The notes: generated by a model from the letters alone, not told the origin. DNA of 64,000 nucleotides from Isoetes taiwanensis (GCA_021234155.1 JAJEKV010000017.1:8189525-8253524); one strand, 5' to 3'. Counted from the stretch's first letter, positions 1-13,333 are shown. Numbers and translations are program-made.

Positions 1-15
1 ATCGGTATGCTTCGT

Positions 16-595
16 TCAGTTACGTATTACTTTCGGGGAGAGTAGTCCGCGTTTTCTCTCTTGAGCTTGGTGAAGGAAAAGTTCAAAGAATCCATCTATA
101 TCATCTAAATGCGTATGCCCAACCATCATGAATCCCACTTTCACAACTTTGAATACTCCCTTCTTTATCAAGTATGACATTACTAACATCCATCTATTCT
201 TGTTTTTCTTTCCAGCAGGTTGTCCAGCGAACACATAGCAAGCTCCTCGAGGCGTGATTTCTCAAGTAAATCATCCAAGTCCTCACTTGATTTCACTAGA
301 CACCTTGGATGCTTGAGCTTTTTTATGCGCCTTTGGTAGCCAGCGGTTGATCATCCATCAAAGCCTCAAAGTAGGTCTTGTGAAGAGTCACCTCCTCCTT
401 CTGTCGATCCTTTCTCTGAGTGTTCTCGGGCACTTGAAAATAGAGCTCACATAGAGTTTGGATCATCTCTCCATAGATCAAACACAAAATGACCATATGT
501 TCAGTTCCATGACCATGTGTTAATACACACTTGGACTTACTTTCATAGAAAAGCATTTTGACAAGCGCTTGGGTGGTAAAGTCTAGCTTTGGCAA
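16..595 (-). pseudogene. DUF7869-like protein fragment (repeat-associated)
   Basis: Two open stretches on the minus strand belong to this fragment (323-595, then 16-234). The downstream one contains KNKNRW, then a hydrophobic helix, then VKVGFMMVGHTH followed by DDIDGFF. This matches the pattern I know from plant and algal DUF7869 proteins, where an ENKNRY motif is followed by VGHTHEDIDQ. An extra residue splits the HTHEDID motif here. The upstream part has LTHGHGT, which could be the preceding region of the same protein. No start, no full domain and no neighbouring gene are visible, and the frame is broken between the parts. The function of the family is not established to my knowledge; copies are often repeat-associated. 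Assignment of 16-234 is fairly firm, that of 323-595 weak. Confidence 0.5.
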
Positions 596-599
596 AGAA

Positions 600-2035
600 A
601 GTCTTAATGTTGGTCCATCTTATCATGAATTATACACAAAATTTAATAAATTTGCATCTCGAGAAAATGTTCTCCACTTTACTTGATACAATTTGTCTAC
701 ATGATATTTGGTCCCTTTGGTGATGCAAATTGCTCCCCTAATTGCCATTCTTTTCTTTCTCTATTATTGCAGTTGATGCAAGTGTATCCTTAGTTGAATG
801 CAAGTGTTGCACTTTGGGGAATGGCATGTGTTAGCATGGAGACTTACTCACGTCGAGGAAGTGGAGTGCTCCATAGCTGCTGAAGTATGATTGAAAAGAG
901 GCCTGCCTCGGTGGTTTCTACTAGGATGGGTTGACCTCCTTAAGGCACTCCTTTGGATATAGTGTTGTGGCACTCTTTGCACCACTTCGCTACCCAGGTG
1001 CTTTCGTTCACCTTCGACTTGTGGGGCATGGGTTGGAGACATGTATCTCACAAAGCTCTCGAGAGGCTGCCAATGGCCTTTAGGTATTTGCTCTAGGTTT
1101 CAAAAGTGAGTGCATTACCATGTTGGAACAAAGCATTGCCTTTCTAACCTGCTCCGGTGTCACGTAAAAGGAATGAGGGCACTCACCCCAAGAATCCATC
1201 TCAATGCTCTCATACATACCTTCATGCCCTCAATTGATATAGTAGCCGTCTGTGTTTTTCATCACTTAAAATTTGGAATTCCTACACCAAGGAGTAAATG
1301 AAATTAATCCTATCTTTTTGAAATTTGTCAATGTATTGGGACCTTATGCACTGCGAGTCATCCACATTTATGCTGCTTGTGTATCTAACTTGCAACACTC
1401 TTGTCCCCTAGTACCTCAGGTTTTTCTCACAGTTTGGTGCCATACTTTCCATCCTTTTCTAAATATTTGTCACTTCTGGGCCTCTTGGGCACCGCTTGAG
1501 CGCCTTTTGCCAGAAAGACATAGCGTCTCTTCCCTTGTGATCAAAAGGATGCTCGCCGACCACTAAATCTTCCACATGGCCTTGGGTGGGCCGCTTGGGG
1601 TGTGTAGTTGATGGGGGCATTCTAGAGTATCACCATTCTTGTGTGTAATATATCTAGTAGCCATCTCAAGCTGAGCTTGGGATCCAGCTGACCACTGAGC
1701 ACACAAGTACAATCACTAGAGCTTCCTGGGACATGATTGTATCGACCGATGAAGCTTCACAATGCCAACTCCAAGATGTTCATCTCGGCCTCTCATCATT
1801 CACACTATCAAATGGATCGAAATTTCTTGATTGGCTATGCCTCTTACCAGAGAAATGCAGATGCAGTTGCAAGGGTGCAACAAAGGCAACCATCTTCCTC
1901 CATTTGGAGCCTAGGGCAATGGCCTCTGCTTTGAGGACTTCCTTGGCTCCATTTACTCATCTCACATGCTCACGAGATGAAAAGACTCACATTAAACCAT
2001 GTAGCCCAAAACACCTGGAAATGTGACCATATGGA
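600..2035. other. No recognisable gene
   Basis: Short open frames occur on both strands (848-1051 minus; 1110-1566 and 1733-2026 plus), but none shows a domain I recognise and several overlap each other in different frames. Composition is ordinary. I see no RNA gene or terminal repeat. Confidence 0.4.
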
Positions 2036-2235
2036 CCATGTAAAACCATACAGAGCATATTAAGTATAAGCCATGTTAAAATCATTACAGCCATATTAAC
2101 TAAAAGATCATATAGCAATATTAGAAGCTACACAACCATACTCATTCTAAACCATATGTAAAGAAGCATTGTAACCATATATAGCCATTGGAACTATTCA
2201 GCCATTGGAACCATATTAGTACATGAGATAACATG
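2022..2235. repeat. AT-rich degenerate ACCATAT-type repeat
   Basis: The motif ACCATAT or a close variant (accata, gccatat, gccatt) recurs about a dozen times in roughly 210 bp at irregular spacing of 8-25 bp. It looks like an old, degenerate low-complexity tract rather than a clean tandem array. Confidence 0.5.
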
Positions 2236-2239
2236 TAAA

Positions 2240-3455
2240 CATATAGCCTAACCTTTCTTATCTTGTCATGGCCGTGGCCTCTTGAGGAGAGGTGAAAGCG
2301 TGGACCATGTCGGCAGCAATCCTGCTTGCCACGTCATGGGAGGGCATGGCCTGCATTATTGAAGTTTGTCATTGCACTACAGTTTGAGGGTGCAGCGGAA
2401 TTAGCACCCTCTTCCTCTCCCCAGGCCATTCTTCCTCCCTGTTTTCTCACGATCACTCTTGAGCTCATGTTTTCCTTAAGCACCAGCTTTTCGATCCCGG
2501 TGTCGTCGAACGGCCTTGTTCAAGGCCATCTTATGATAGCGGCTTGGTGTGGATCAGGGGCCTTCCAGTGTAGAAGTTCTCATGCCAGATTGAGTGTTGG
2601 TGAGCGTTCTTATCTGAGAAGAAGTGAGCCTTTTTGATCTTTGCTTTTTAGTTTTTTCACATAAGTCCCTTTAGTGCATTTTTACTTATATTACATTTGT
2701 TAGAGGCTCTTAATCCACATTACAATTTCTGGCCCAGGCAAATCCTTATTCACACTGCGAGCGACTATATACCCACATGGAGGCGAGAATACGGGAAGCC
2801 TCTCCCTCCCTCATCGACAAATCTTCTAGGTATGTTTTTATGGCATATCATACCCGCTTTTTAATCTCATTTCTACATCTTTGTTCTCACGATTTCTCAT
2901 TATGTCCTCATTTTGTCTCCCTTTGTTCTCTGTTTTTTCTCATTAATCTCACTAATCTCTCTGTTATACTGTTTTTCCCTTTGTATTGTTTTTACATTTT
3001 TGTTATCTTTTTTCTTGCTTGTGGTTTGAATTGAATACATTATACGGAGCACAAGTGAGAATAGTGGTTAGAGTAGTAGCAAGCTCTTAGAGATAGGAAA
3101 TCATGTCGAGAGGCTGGTGTTAGGAAGTAAGATATTGCGAGCACATTAACGAGAACATAACTAGGAATGTCTTTCTCGGCCAAGAACTGGGAATAGGGTA
3201 CTTCCGCGAGGAATTCCATTTCTAACTCACGGCCATATCCTCCTTTGCGAGACATGCGGCGAGAGGAGTGGCGACGGCTTACTTAGCGATTAAGGGAAGT
3301 GAGGCCTTCGCTACCGACTTCGCGAGTGAGAACTTCGGCTTTCAGCGAAAGGCGAGAGGAGGTGTACACTACGGGCTGTTGGCGGTGTGAGATTCACCGA
3401 CTCGCTGATTGAGTTGCACCGCGGCTACCCAATGTCTTCACATTCTTTTAGAAGC
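2240..3455. other. No recognisable gene; pyrimidine-rich tract
   Basis: No coding signal. Positions 2850-3025 are strongly T/C-rich on the plus strand (tctc, tttt runs), which produces a spurious hydrophobic open frame at 2777-3034. Positions 3300-3455 already carry words (ctcgc, gcgagtg) found in the tandem array that follows. Confidence 0.4.
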
Positions 3456-3457
3456 TG

Positions 3458-4700
3458 TTGCGACGCTACCGACTGCGTGGTCGAAGATATCGCTCTGCCA
3501 ATGGCCCTTTGTGCGGTCGCGGGTACTTCCTCCCACCCGATCTGACCGCTCTCCTTGAACCCATGCTCGCCGAATATTGCGAAGAGGTGGCTCCCCGGGT
3601 GGAGCCTCGGCTGACTAACCCGTTGAGGTCTTTGTGGCTTTCTGCGACTTCGTGAGCCGAGAAAGCATGACTCCTAGTGCGCCTCTAGAGCTGGCTATGA
3701 CGGTCTTAACCGCTCTCCTTCTATCTTCCTCGGACATTGCGAAGGAAGTGGTTTTGGTATCTGCCGGTATCTGCGCACAACCCAATTCTCACATTATTGT
3801 GAGTGCGGTGGCCTCTGCGATCGAACCGTCTCCTTGAACCATCTTGACCGAATATTACTTGAAGGGGATGGGCTCGATTGGGTGGAGGCCTCTACAACTA
3901 ACCCGCGAAACTCTGAGCTTCTTGTATGCATTCTCGGCTCGCGAGGCCGGGAATGCCTTACTAGCAAACCTCCATGTGTACCATCCAGGAGTTCACCGAT
4001 GGCTAAAGGCATTCTCGACTGCGAGTGAAAATCTTAACAGTTGCATTCTCATTTCGCTGAGTAGAATCCTCCTAACCAGCAATTCTCACATTGTGTGGTC
4101 GTTAGCCTCTACCGGTCGAAACCACTCTCAGCGGTACATCTTGACGAATATGCGAAGGAGGGGCTGGTGGGTGGAGGCCTACGCAGCTAACCCGCGGGGA
4201 AACTATAGAGCTTGATATGCGCATGAATTCTGCGCGCCCACCGGCGTGGGGGTCACCTTAACCAACCCGGCACTCCCATGTGTACCCACAACGAGTTACA
4301 CGGATGGCAAGGCATTCGTGCGAGCATTCGACTTAGAGAGTGAGAATGTGGAAACGAGCAGCCAGCGATTAAGCATTCTCGACTGCAGAGTGAGAATCCA
4401 TATGACCAATTCTCACATTGTATGGTAGCGGTCAGTCACTCTCCTTGAACCATCTTAGGTAGAATGTGCGAGAGGGAGGGGCACCGACTGAGTGGAAGAG
4501 CCTCTACAATAACCACGGGGAAAACCAGAGGAGGCAAGGCTTGCATTCTCTACAACTCTGACACTTTGTATTCTCACATTTTTAGTCCCAAGTGCCTCTA
4601 GCACATGCAGAGCCTCTCCTTGAACCATCTTCACCAGTCTATTGGGAGTGTTTGGTGGTGGAGAGCCCTCAGGCTAACTACAAGGATGCATTTGGGGCAC
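3458..4700. repeat. Diverged ~290-bp tandem (satellite-like) array, about five units
   Basis: The phrase ctctccttgaacc or a variant, followed within 25 bp by a CCGAATATT-like word and then by a GTGGAG...CTAACCC block, recurs at about 3548, 3825, 4120, 4437 and 4611. Spacings are about 280-315 bp, with a shorter last unit. Each unit also has an attctcacatt word just upstream (3786, 4082, 4406, 4571). The units are diverged by substitutions and small indels. No unit carries a convincing open frame. It may be an old local satellite or the remains of a minisatellite inside a larger element. Confidence 0.65.
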
Positions 4701-6890
4701 TGCATCTCACAGGCCTTAGACCTACTTTGATCTATGTACAACATTCAGAAAACACTCCATAAAAAAGACACCTAAAGCGGGCGTTCTTTGCCCGTCCACT
4801 GTTTCGCTAAGGCATCTCTCTCAACCCGAGTAAATCATCTCTCGGCTGAAAATTGCTGGACAAGGAAACAATGGAATCCGTCGGCTTATCGGCCCAGTTC
4901 CATTATTTAAACACCGAGCGACATGTTCTACAAGCGAAATAACATAGGCATCTACGAGAGCTACCTCTTCCGCGGTAATTCGCCCGGAGCCCTTTGGCCA
5001 TCACGCGGATAGCGTACTCACCTAGAGTCTTTGCTTCAACCGTGGTCGGTCTCATCAAGGTGTACTTCGCATCCTAATACGCCTTATCAGCTGCGATTCT
5101 CGCGTATCCCGGATTCCATGGTAGCGGCTGATGTAGAGGATTCAGGTAATGCAGCGGCTCCTCTCCGCTTCCTACGCCAACTCAGGTACTCCATCCCGAT
5201 CAAATCCAGCGCTTGCAATAGGGCCTTGTGATGGGGAGAAAAACACATATACAGAAGCTATTTGTTAGTAACTACGCATCCGCGGCGCCATTAGGAAGTC
5301 ACCACGATCGATGCTCCCCTCGAACTTCGAGGTGCGCCAATGCTGCATGATGTGAAGGTAAACTACGCTCCGCTCACTAAGTCCCTTGATGTGATTAAAT
5401 TCCCGAAAGTGTTTGCGTGAGCTAAACCGGCCGTCTTTGTACCATAGCCCTTTTTCATAAATGATTGCACATGTCCTTAATTCAAACTAAAGAACACGCC
5501 CGTCTTTTGCATGCGATCCCTAAAACTCACAGCGGAGGAAACTTAATTTCTGAGAGGGTCCACGTCGGGGAAGAGAGGATGAGAGGGCATCTGGAACATA
5601 ACTGACTCCGTCCAAGCTGGCCGTAGGAGGATGCTAGTTCTAGCGGCGGCAGAAGAAGAAGACTAACACGGTGAGCTACGAGGTTTTTCTTTTTGTGAAT
5701 ACCTTAGCGATCATCCTTTCTTCTTGCGCGGCATTCACCTGCGGACTCACTGAAGTGATCAGCGGCGAACTCCGTTCTATGCGTCGCCGAGGGCGGAGGC
5801 GAGCTTCTTGACACCGGTGATTCTTGGTGGTATGTGAGTATCAACAAGTGGGAAGAGGAAAGATGTTTCTACTCCACCAAAGGACAAGAAAGAGCTCAGG
5901 AACAAGTACAAGAAAATGCGGTGTTGTGCTCTCTCGTCCTACGGCCTTGATTGAAGCATTTAACGCATATGAGGGCTGCCCGGAAGAGCAAGTTCTATCA
6001 CATCAAAAATTAAGGTTTCAAATTATTCTCACTTTCCATGAGCGAAGGCCGAGGGCAGAAAAAAGAAGCGGCCTTTAATTGTATGAGAATCTTGGGTGGA
6101 AGGATGGAAGGGATGAAGGAGGCGGAACCTAACATCGAGGAGCTTGGAATGGAGATTTCGAGTGAGGGGGAAAAACCGTTCCAATACGGGGGAGCTTCAC
6201 TTCTCTTTGTCTTTGAGCTCACCACAGCACTCTGCGGTGGGGAATGAAGTTGTGGTTCATACACAAAAAAGTCCGCAAAAAGAAAACAAAAAGATGGGAA
6301 GATGACACCACGGGAGGAATGGGATGACCCGAAGGAGACGAAGATATGAGTGGAAGCTCCCAATAATGGATCAGATGGTCGAGATCGGGATTTCCACGAG
6401 AGAGGGCACATAAAATGGGCGGTGGCTCGATTATTATCCGTTAGGAATATCACACAAAGGCTATTTTCTTTGGACATTGGGCGGGTGAAGGTTTTGCACG
6501 GAGATCTTGCGTCTTGTTCAACCACGAGGGGAATTTAATCCCGGCCACACATGCTAGAGATTACGGAACGATGGTGCGACATCTGTGCCGGTCAAATACT
6601 GCGGATGTCATACGCTTTTAGCGGAATCGGCAATTGAGTTGTTGTTGCGTCGAGGAAGATCACGAAGGGAAAGAGCGTCAGGATTGCAGGTTGTATCACG
6701 GTAGTCGGCATTGATGAGAAGCGGCGCAAGTATTATGAAGCGAGGAGGAGGTGCATAAAGGATCAAGGATAGATATGCCAAGCGAGTCGCGAGTTCTTTG
6801 GGAGACACCCGCCACGGCCAGCGCGGCGTAGCCAGCTGCCCGAGAACACAATAACTAGCGAGTGCGGCTACGTAGGTAAATAACTCTCGA
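4701..6890. other. No recognisable gene
   Basis: Several open frames lie here (5031-5231 and 5824-6078 plus; 6010-6525 minus; 6350-6538 plus). The 171-aa minus frame is serine- and proline-rich without a recognisable motif and overlaps open plus-strand frames. Codon-like continuity breaks often, so a decayed element with indels is possible. I cannot name it. Confidence 0.35.
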
Positions 6891-6903
6891 TTCTTTCCAT
6901 TCT

Positions 6904-7435
6904 TGACTGTGAGTAAAGCCCTACCATCCTAACATTTGCCCGATTATCACTTTAGGGTTTCTGGGCGCTGCGAGTCAGCTTCGAGTAGCTTTTCCTGTGA
7001 GAAAATCAAAGGATAAAACTTTCTCGACTTCGCCAAATTCGAGAAAACCCGGAAGAGAGTAAAAGAAAATTAGACATTCGAGGACTTTCTGCGACTGCAG
7101 CGAGTGAAAGCCCTATCTAACATTTTCGATTATCAGGGTTTTCATTCGCGTCGAAACTGAAGTAGCTTCCTGAAAATCAAGGATAGAGCTTTCTCATTTC
7201 AGCGAGTCGAAAACCGAAAATTAGACATTCAAAGGGACTTTCTGCATTTCGCGAATTAGAAAGCCTACCATCAACATTTTCGATTATCGCGGGGTTTCTC
7301 GACTCGCGAGTCGAAAACAGTAACTGAAAAATCAAAAGGATGCAGAGCTTTCTCGACTCGCGAGTTAGAAAAACCGGATAAGTAAAAAATTAGGCGTTCA
7401 AGGGACTTTCTGGAGCTTCATGGTCGAGAAAACCG
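6904..7435. repeat. ~170-bp tandem repeat with palindromic TCGACTCGCGAGTCGA core, three units
   Basis: Three consecutive units run about 6904-7093, 7094-7250 and 7251-7430. Each contains an AAAGCCCTA-like start, ACATTTTCGATTATC, a GGGTTT block, AAAATCAAAGGAT, CTTTCTCGACT..., and AAATTAGACATTC...GGACTTTCTG. The third unit has a perfect 16-bp palindrome TCGACTCGCGAGTCGA at 7299-7314, and a second weaker one follows at about 7355. Related CTCGACT-GCGAG-TGAAAA words are scattered at about 4014, 4380, 12275, 12330 and 14345. Confidence 0.6.
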
Positions 7436-7439
7436 AGGC

Positions 7440-8370
7440 TACTATTCTTGTTTATTAGGGTGTTTGTAGATACTTTCATGCTCACGACATTGGTACATTG
7501 GCCCGAATCTGACCCTTGTCTGACCAGATCATACACGCTAGACAGCGATTGGAAAGCATTAGGTTGTCTCGGCGTCCTAAAGGAAAACAGAGACTCCCTG
7601 GATAAGTGGAAACCTTTGAGGAAACTATCGCAGTTATGTTAATTACCAAGCTGGAGACGAAGATGATGAGGAGAGGAAGAAGAGGGAGAAGAAGAAGAGA
7701 ACACCAAGAAGAAGGAAAGGCGAGTCTCTCTCGGACCAATATGACCTCATTCTTAGCAGCGGTGCAGGAGAAATGGGTGAGATAGGCTCAATGGACAAGA
7801 GGCAGGCGAGAAGGCGGCAATGGAGAATTTTCAAAGCGAGGCGGACCCCCAAGTTTGTTTGACAAGCGGTTCATAGGAAGAGGATACAGGGGCGTGGACA
7901 AAGCGGCTTGACCTACAAGGCAAAATCTTGGATGGAACAATCCTACTAAGGAGGCAGGGGAGTTCTCCAAAGCGGGCCTTGAGGATTATGCCACGATCCT
8001 AAAAGCGGCAGTGCGTTACATGGAATAAATTACTACTCTTGTATTTTAGTGTAGCCGGGGATAAGTTTGGCTATACTTGCTTCCAAAATCAAGGCCTAAA
8101 AGTTTCCCACAATGCTTGGCTAAATTACATGATTTTTCTCGATCCACGATTTCTTCTGGCTAAATATCATATTTTTTAGCACCTGATGACTTTCTATCGT
8201 TTGGCTTCTGATTGGACAATTTTGAAAGGCAAATATTAGCCAAAATTCTAAGATAAGCGAAGGGGAAGGGGTCGAGGAGTACAACATAGGAGGGAGTAAA
8301 GAGGGGGAGGAGTCAAGGGGGTAAGGGGGAGGATCCCTAGTAGGGGAAGGGGTCCTAGTACAACATAAGG
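7440..8370. other. No recognisable gene; purine-rich tract
   Basis: The region 7650-7760 and 8270-8360 is plus-strand purine-rich (gaggagg, aggggga). Open frames on both strands are short and unrelated to any family I know. Confidence 0.35.
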
Positions 8371-8375
8371 TGGAA

Positions 8376-8484
8376 CCTAGTTAAAAGCATACCCACCATA
8401 AGAAAAATTGGATCTAGTTAAAAACTCATCCACCATAAGAAAACTCTGGACCTAGTTAAAACTCATCCATAAAAAAGCTTCGAC
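8376..8484 (+). repeat. 37-38-bp tandem repeat, three units
   Basis: CCTAGTTAAAA followed by CATCCACCATAAGAAAA recurs from 8376, 8413 and 8451, giving periods of 37 and 38 bp. The third unit is truncated. The tract is non-coding. Confidence 0.75.
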
Positions 8485-10150
8485 CTCATACAAAATTAAA
8501 AGGGTCACCTTTTTAAAAAAATGTCCATTATTAATTACACTAAAATTAGCGTTTTTGACTCTTATAATTATGGTATCTCCTTTACAGCAAAATTCTTTGC
8601 TTTGTACACTATAAGCAAAACTCAAAGCATGCTAAAAAAAATTAAATGATCACTTCTTATAATTATATATATCCAAATTTTAATTTAAGAGGTCGGATAT
8701 ATACAGCAGGCCAGAAAATGCAAGGGTTGAGAATATGCAGCAAGCTGAGAAATGCAAAACTAGAGGTTGGAAGTATGATGCAACTGACTAGCCAATTTGA
8801 TGGGCCTTTTTTCATCAGCACATTTTGCAAGGCATGAAGCGCTCGGGAGTATCATACTTTCTACAACCTTGCGAGAGGCTACCCGAGAAAAACAATTGAA
8901 AATTAGGATTAATTATAAGCACACTTTATTCTTACAAATAGATTCCAAATAAAAGCGGTCTTAAACACAACGGAAGCCCTTTGTGATGATCTTAGCGATC
9001 AAAATTAGATTTATAGCCACAATAGGATTACGAACCCATAAGTATCTTGTAAAGAAGGCTGCGAGGACACTACAAGTCCCTCATTATCCATAAAGTTTAG
9101 CGATGTATAGCATTATGTGCAAGGGTGAGGATTTGAGGCCGGGGATGGGCGGTGCATGAAGCGAAGGAATAGACTAGAATAATTTGAAATATACAAGAAC
9201 AATACACATTTGAAAAATAGCTACGCACTCACAGGAGCTCAAAGCATACAATTTGGATCTACACTAAAGAAAAGAAACAAAAAAGAGGAATAGAATAGAA
9301 TAATTTGAAATATATATGGCACCTTGATATCTTTGCTATATTTTTCTGAGGCTCAATGCATCGTGAGATGTACTGTGAAGAAACAAAAAATTAGACTAGG
9401 ACAATTGGATATATGGAACAATCTGTCTAAAATGAACTATATGATGCATCATACACCTCCAATTTTGTAGTAAATTTAGGTCCTTTTTGAGAAGACATCC
9501 TCCTGCACCTTGTTTCAACAATTTAGCTTTAATGTCACTTGTTGTAACTCTTACATTGTAGAGCCTATGTACTTAGTTTGTGGTGCAGCCTTTCCTGCAA
9601 AAAGCTTTTGTAAAAGTTTAGATATCTGATATTACAGATGGCATGAGGGGCCTCTGAAGTTGTGAGTATTGGAAGAGAATAGGTTCTAGTCATGGGTTGG
9701 ATGACTACATTCGAATTATAACTGGATTGAGACCTTTGTGTCACTAGTGGGACATTTTATGGAGCAATTAGGAAGATTCTCAAATGGAGGAGATTGGGGG
9801 AGGTGGATATGGATGCCTATGGGAGGGCTATCTTGGTGCATCAATTCACCGGTAGAAACATTTTATTTGCACTAACGTTCTTTTCCACTAGGTGCTAGGA
9901 AGTGCCATGACATACTGCTATGATACATTTGTGCAAAAGATGCTAGATTGTGGCCCAACACTTCTCTTACGAAGAAGTCACGGGGTATGGAAACTTGTGG
10001 ATTGCTCAAAGCAGCCCGCCATGAATGGCGGGCTATGAGCTGCTACTTTTCTATACCGACCTCATGTTTTGGAATACAATCTCAAAAAGAGCACAATGTG
10101 AATTGTCCTTTGCGGTGCCAATGGAGAACCAGCACAACCTGTAGTGCCCG
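8485..10150. other. No recognisable gene; AT-rich
   Basis: The sequence is AT-rich with only short open frames. A weak direct repeat of about 130 bp spacing is seen (aatagaataatttgaaatata at about 9300 and a variant at about 9168). I see no element ends. Confidence 0.35.
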
Positions 10151-10275
10151 ATGAGAGCCACTTGATACATTGCTTCTCAAATGATGGAGATGAGTGAAAC
10201 TGGCCCCTAAGAATGAGAGCCATTACGTGCTTCTCAAATGATGGAGATAAGGTGAAACACAGCCCCTAGAATGGC
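10151..10275 (+). repeat. ~65-bp direct repeat, two units
   Basis: GAGAGCCA followed by TTGCTTCTCAAATGATGGAG, GTGAAAC and GGCCCCTA occurs twice in tandem, first at about 10153 and then at about 10217. Differences are small. No coding content is recognised. Confidence 0.7.
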
Positions 10276-10345
10276 GGGAAAATGTCACACTAGATAACTC
10301 TTCTCAGGTCCCTTTCCACAAAACTCAGTAAGCCCTAGATTAGAT

Positions 10346-10868
10346 GAAGCGGATCTATGAGTCCTTCCAGATGCAAAGCAGATAATTAAGCTAAAAATAC
10401 TTGAGATATTAGAGATTCTGAAATAAGATTTGAGATAAAATGCACGATACTAGAAGCGGGAGCCAGATGAGATCTTTGCAGTGAAGTCAAGCTGAAATGG
10501 TATTTGGAGAAAGGCTGAGGATTTTGTGGCGAATCCTCCTTGGATGCTTAAAATGAGCCTGAAATTGCAAATACGGGATTAGGAAAATAAGCGGATCTAT
10601 AGAGTGCCTCGGATGCAAGCGGATAACCAACCTAAAAATAATAGATATGAAGCTACGAGGACCGATTTAAGCTAAAATAATTGTAGAAGATAAAATAGAT
10701 ACCTAATACTATGCCAAGAGGAATGGGGTCAGTCTTTACGGGAAATGAAATCCCAGCGAAAATCCTATTTCTTGAGAAAGCGTCATGAAGTTTTGTGGTA
10801 GAGATCCTTCTTGAATGCTTGAAAAATGATCCACGGAATTGCAAATACGGGGATTAAGGAAAAATCAA
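10346..10868 (+). repeat. ~245-275-bp tandem repeat, two units
   Basis: Unit one starts at AGCGGATCTATGAGT (about 10348) and unit two at AGCGGATCTATAGAGT (about 10591). Both end with a GCAAATACGGGATTA block (about 10566 and 10842). The units differ by many small indels at CAG/CTG or GCG words, so part of the divergence may be sequence error. Confidence 0.6.
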
Positions 10869-10869
10869 T

Positions 10870-13330
10870 AGCCTACATATGGCGATTTTGCAAGATTCAT
10901 GCCACTTTTCTATGGTAGATGCCATAGCTAATCCACCAAATTCTCAAGCTCCTTGGCTTCTTAGGCTAAGCGATTGAGACTGCGTTGGAGCTTCTATACT
11001 CGTGAGACTCTTGTGGAGTTACGCCCTAAGGGTTGGACTATTGGTGGGAAAAAAGAATTAGGCTAATTTTTTTTTTTCCCATTTTTTCTCATTTAGTTTA
11101 AGCTAGTTTTTGGGAAAAAGCCAAATTTTAACGAATTTGGCTAACCTTAGCCATTAAATTATTCCGTAATTAGCGTTAGAAGAAGGCATCCACGGAGTTA
11201 CTAGCGATTGCATCTAATGAATACCATGATTTTGATTATTACAAGGAAAAGGCTGCCCTTGATGAGGGAGACATGAAGGAATTGAGACGTCTATGTCAGC
11301 CCCTACATCAACGCAAGCTGAGCGTGTAGCGTCAAGGCTTAGCCCTTCCACTGAGCGTGCTTTGTAGCGATTACGAGAGGAAGCTTGGATTAGGGTGGTC
11401 CCATTTAAAATGACGATAGCTCCCCATTTACGGTAACTTTGGGACACAAGGGATTTGGTGAGTGCAGGCGCTGGACCCGTGGCACTATTTACTTATCGAT
11501 ATGATCGAAGACCCCACCCTTTTTATGACAAAGTACGACATAGGCGGGTAGGTACAAGGCGATGTCACGGACATGGCCAGGCACGGATACTTCAGGTTTC
11601 CTTGTCTTTTGCATCTTGCGACTGATGGAGACAAGCTATTTGTCTCCCCAGGCGGTGATAACTTCATAACAAGATCATACACTCCATATCTGAACTTGAT
11701 CATGAGTGCGAGACTTGGCTTGCAGAAGGCACCAAACTGCCAACATAGTTTTGGTTTGATTTCAAGATCGGCGGTGAACTGGATAAGTGGTGGTCTAGCG
11801 AACATCATTATCTCGACAAGTTCATGATCTCTCAAGCCCGGTCCTGGAACCACGGAAGGAAATGATTTATGGAGAAATGTTCAGCCGATGGACAAGATTA
11901 GAGCCAAGATGGATGCGACGGGTCCACATAGAATTTCCCTATAGGCCAAGAGTTGCTCCAGAGTACATACTTAACCCGGCTTGGTGGGGAAGATCAAATT
12001 GTATGCAGTGGGTATGAATGCTTTGTTCTCTGGGGGGCTATCTTTGGTTGGAATGACCTATATCCGTGGTTGGAAATAAGGACATGGTTGGGAAGCCATT
12101 GATCATACGGATGCCTTCGCGCGGGCATTTCCAAGGGAGGAAGACAAATGAGCGATAAAGGCAGCGAGGACGAAACAAGAATGGCGGAGGCGAGAATGCC
12201 GAGTTTGGACGAATGCTGCGAACACATTCTTGAAAACGAGATTGGTGAGTTTACTTTGCTCTGCTCGGTGTTTCTCATTCAGCGAGTGAAAACTGCGTTC
12301 CTTTCAATACCTTTCTTTTTCATTCTCATTTCGCGAGGTGAAAACTACGTTCCTTCGGCCCGGATGTCATCATTGGAATTCCATATCCAGCGACTCCGGA
12401 TCATTGTCATTGGATACCAGCCCGGTTCCGCGTCATGGCGAGGGGAGGAAGATGCACTTCCGCAAAGACAATCCCGAGCAAGACCTTGCTATGGCGGAAA
12501 GGACACGAGATAATGATCCGCGTTTGGATCCCGGAGTAGGCGGAAGTATGGTGACAGCTCAAGCTGGGATGATTTGGTCCCACCCGAAGCTTGTAATATT
12601 TGGCGTCAATGGGTATTAGGCGCGGTATACCACGATAAGGCATTCACGAGATTAACACCTCATGAGATCCCAGCAAAAGCAGGCATAAAATAGTGTATCA
12701 GAGGCCTGGGAAGCTAAGGGGAAATTGTTGAATGGTGCAGGCAGGGGATTGAAGTGGAGCATATGATTAACTATAGCGAAAAATATTGTCAATGTTTTTG
12801 GTGTTCACCGGCATTTCGAGTTTGTAGAAGTTCCAAAAGTTACGTTTGGGGAAGCGAAAATTAGGAGCATGTGGCGGACCTCAATCCAGCCATCACAAAG
12901 GAAGCCTATAATGGTGCAGAAAATTTGGGCGGGGTTTATGAGCAATTCGGGACTATGGCAAACACAACAGCTCATCATAGAGCGACTCCATACCTAAGTG
13001 CTATCATAGCAGCATGAAATACAATCATTTGCTAAGCCATATAGAGCTTTGCGAGAAGGGTATAGAGGCGGATAGGTGGATTTTGTCCTTGGTTGTATCA
13101 CATCTTAAGCGGAATCCCTCTTTTGCCATTCTTGTCGCTGATGTGATTGAAGTAACTATAGAGCCTCAGGAACCCGATCGGAAGCAAAGGCGTCATAGAA
13201 AGCTGGGCGACAAATATTTTGGTAGACAGAAAGAGTGGCCTCTGCTGAATAGTCAAATTGTGTGAATGTATGAAATAGCCCAGTGAACACATGTATTGAG
13301 CATTTTGTAATGAATATACTTGTATATTGA
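10870..13330. other. No recognisable gene; possible decayed element
   Basis: Open frames of 60-122 aa lie on both strands (11485-11853 minus; 12148-12513 plus; 13014-13265 plus). A run of plus-strand stretches from about 11560 to 12600 reads as if it were once coding but is interrupted by stops and frameshifts. I cannot match it to any family. Confidence 0.3.
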
Positions 13331-13333
13331 GTT

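Noticed and set aside
6010-6525. 171-aa minus-strand ORF as a gene
   Set aside because: Low-complexity Ser/Pro composition, overlapped by open plus-strand frames, no motif and no splice context.
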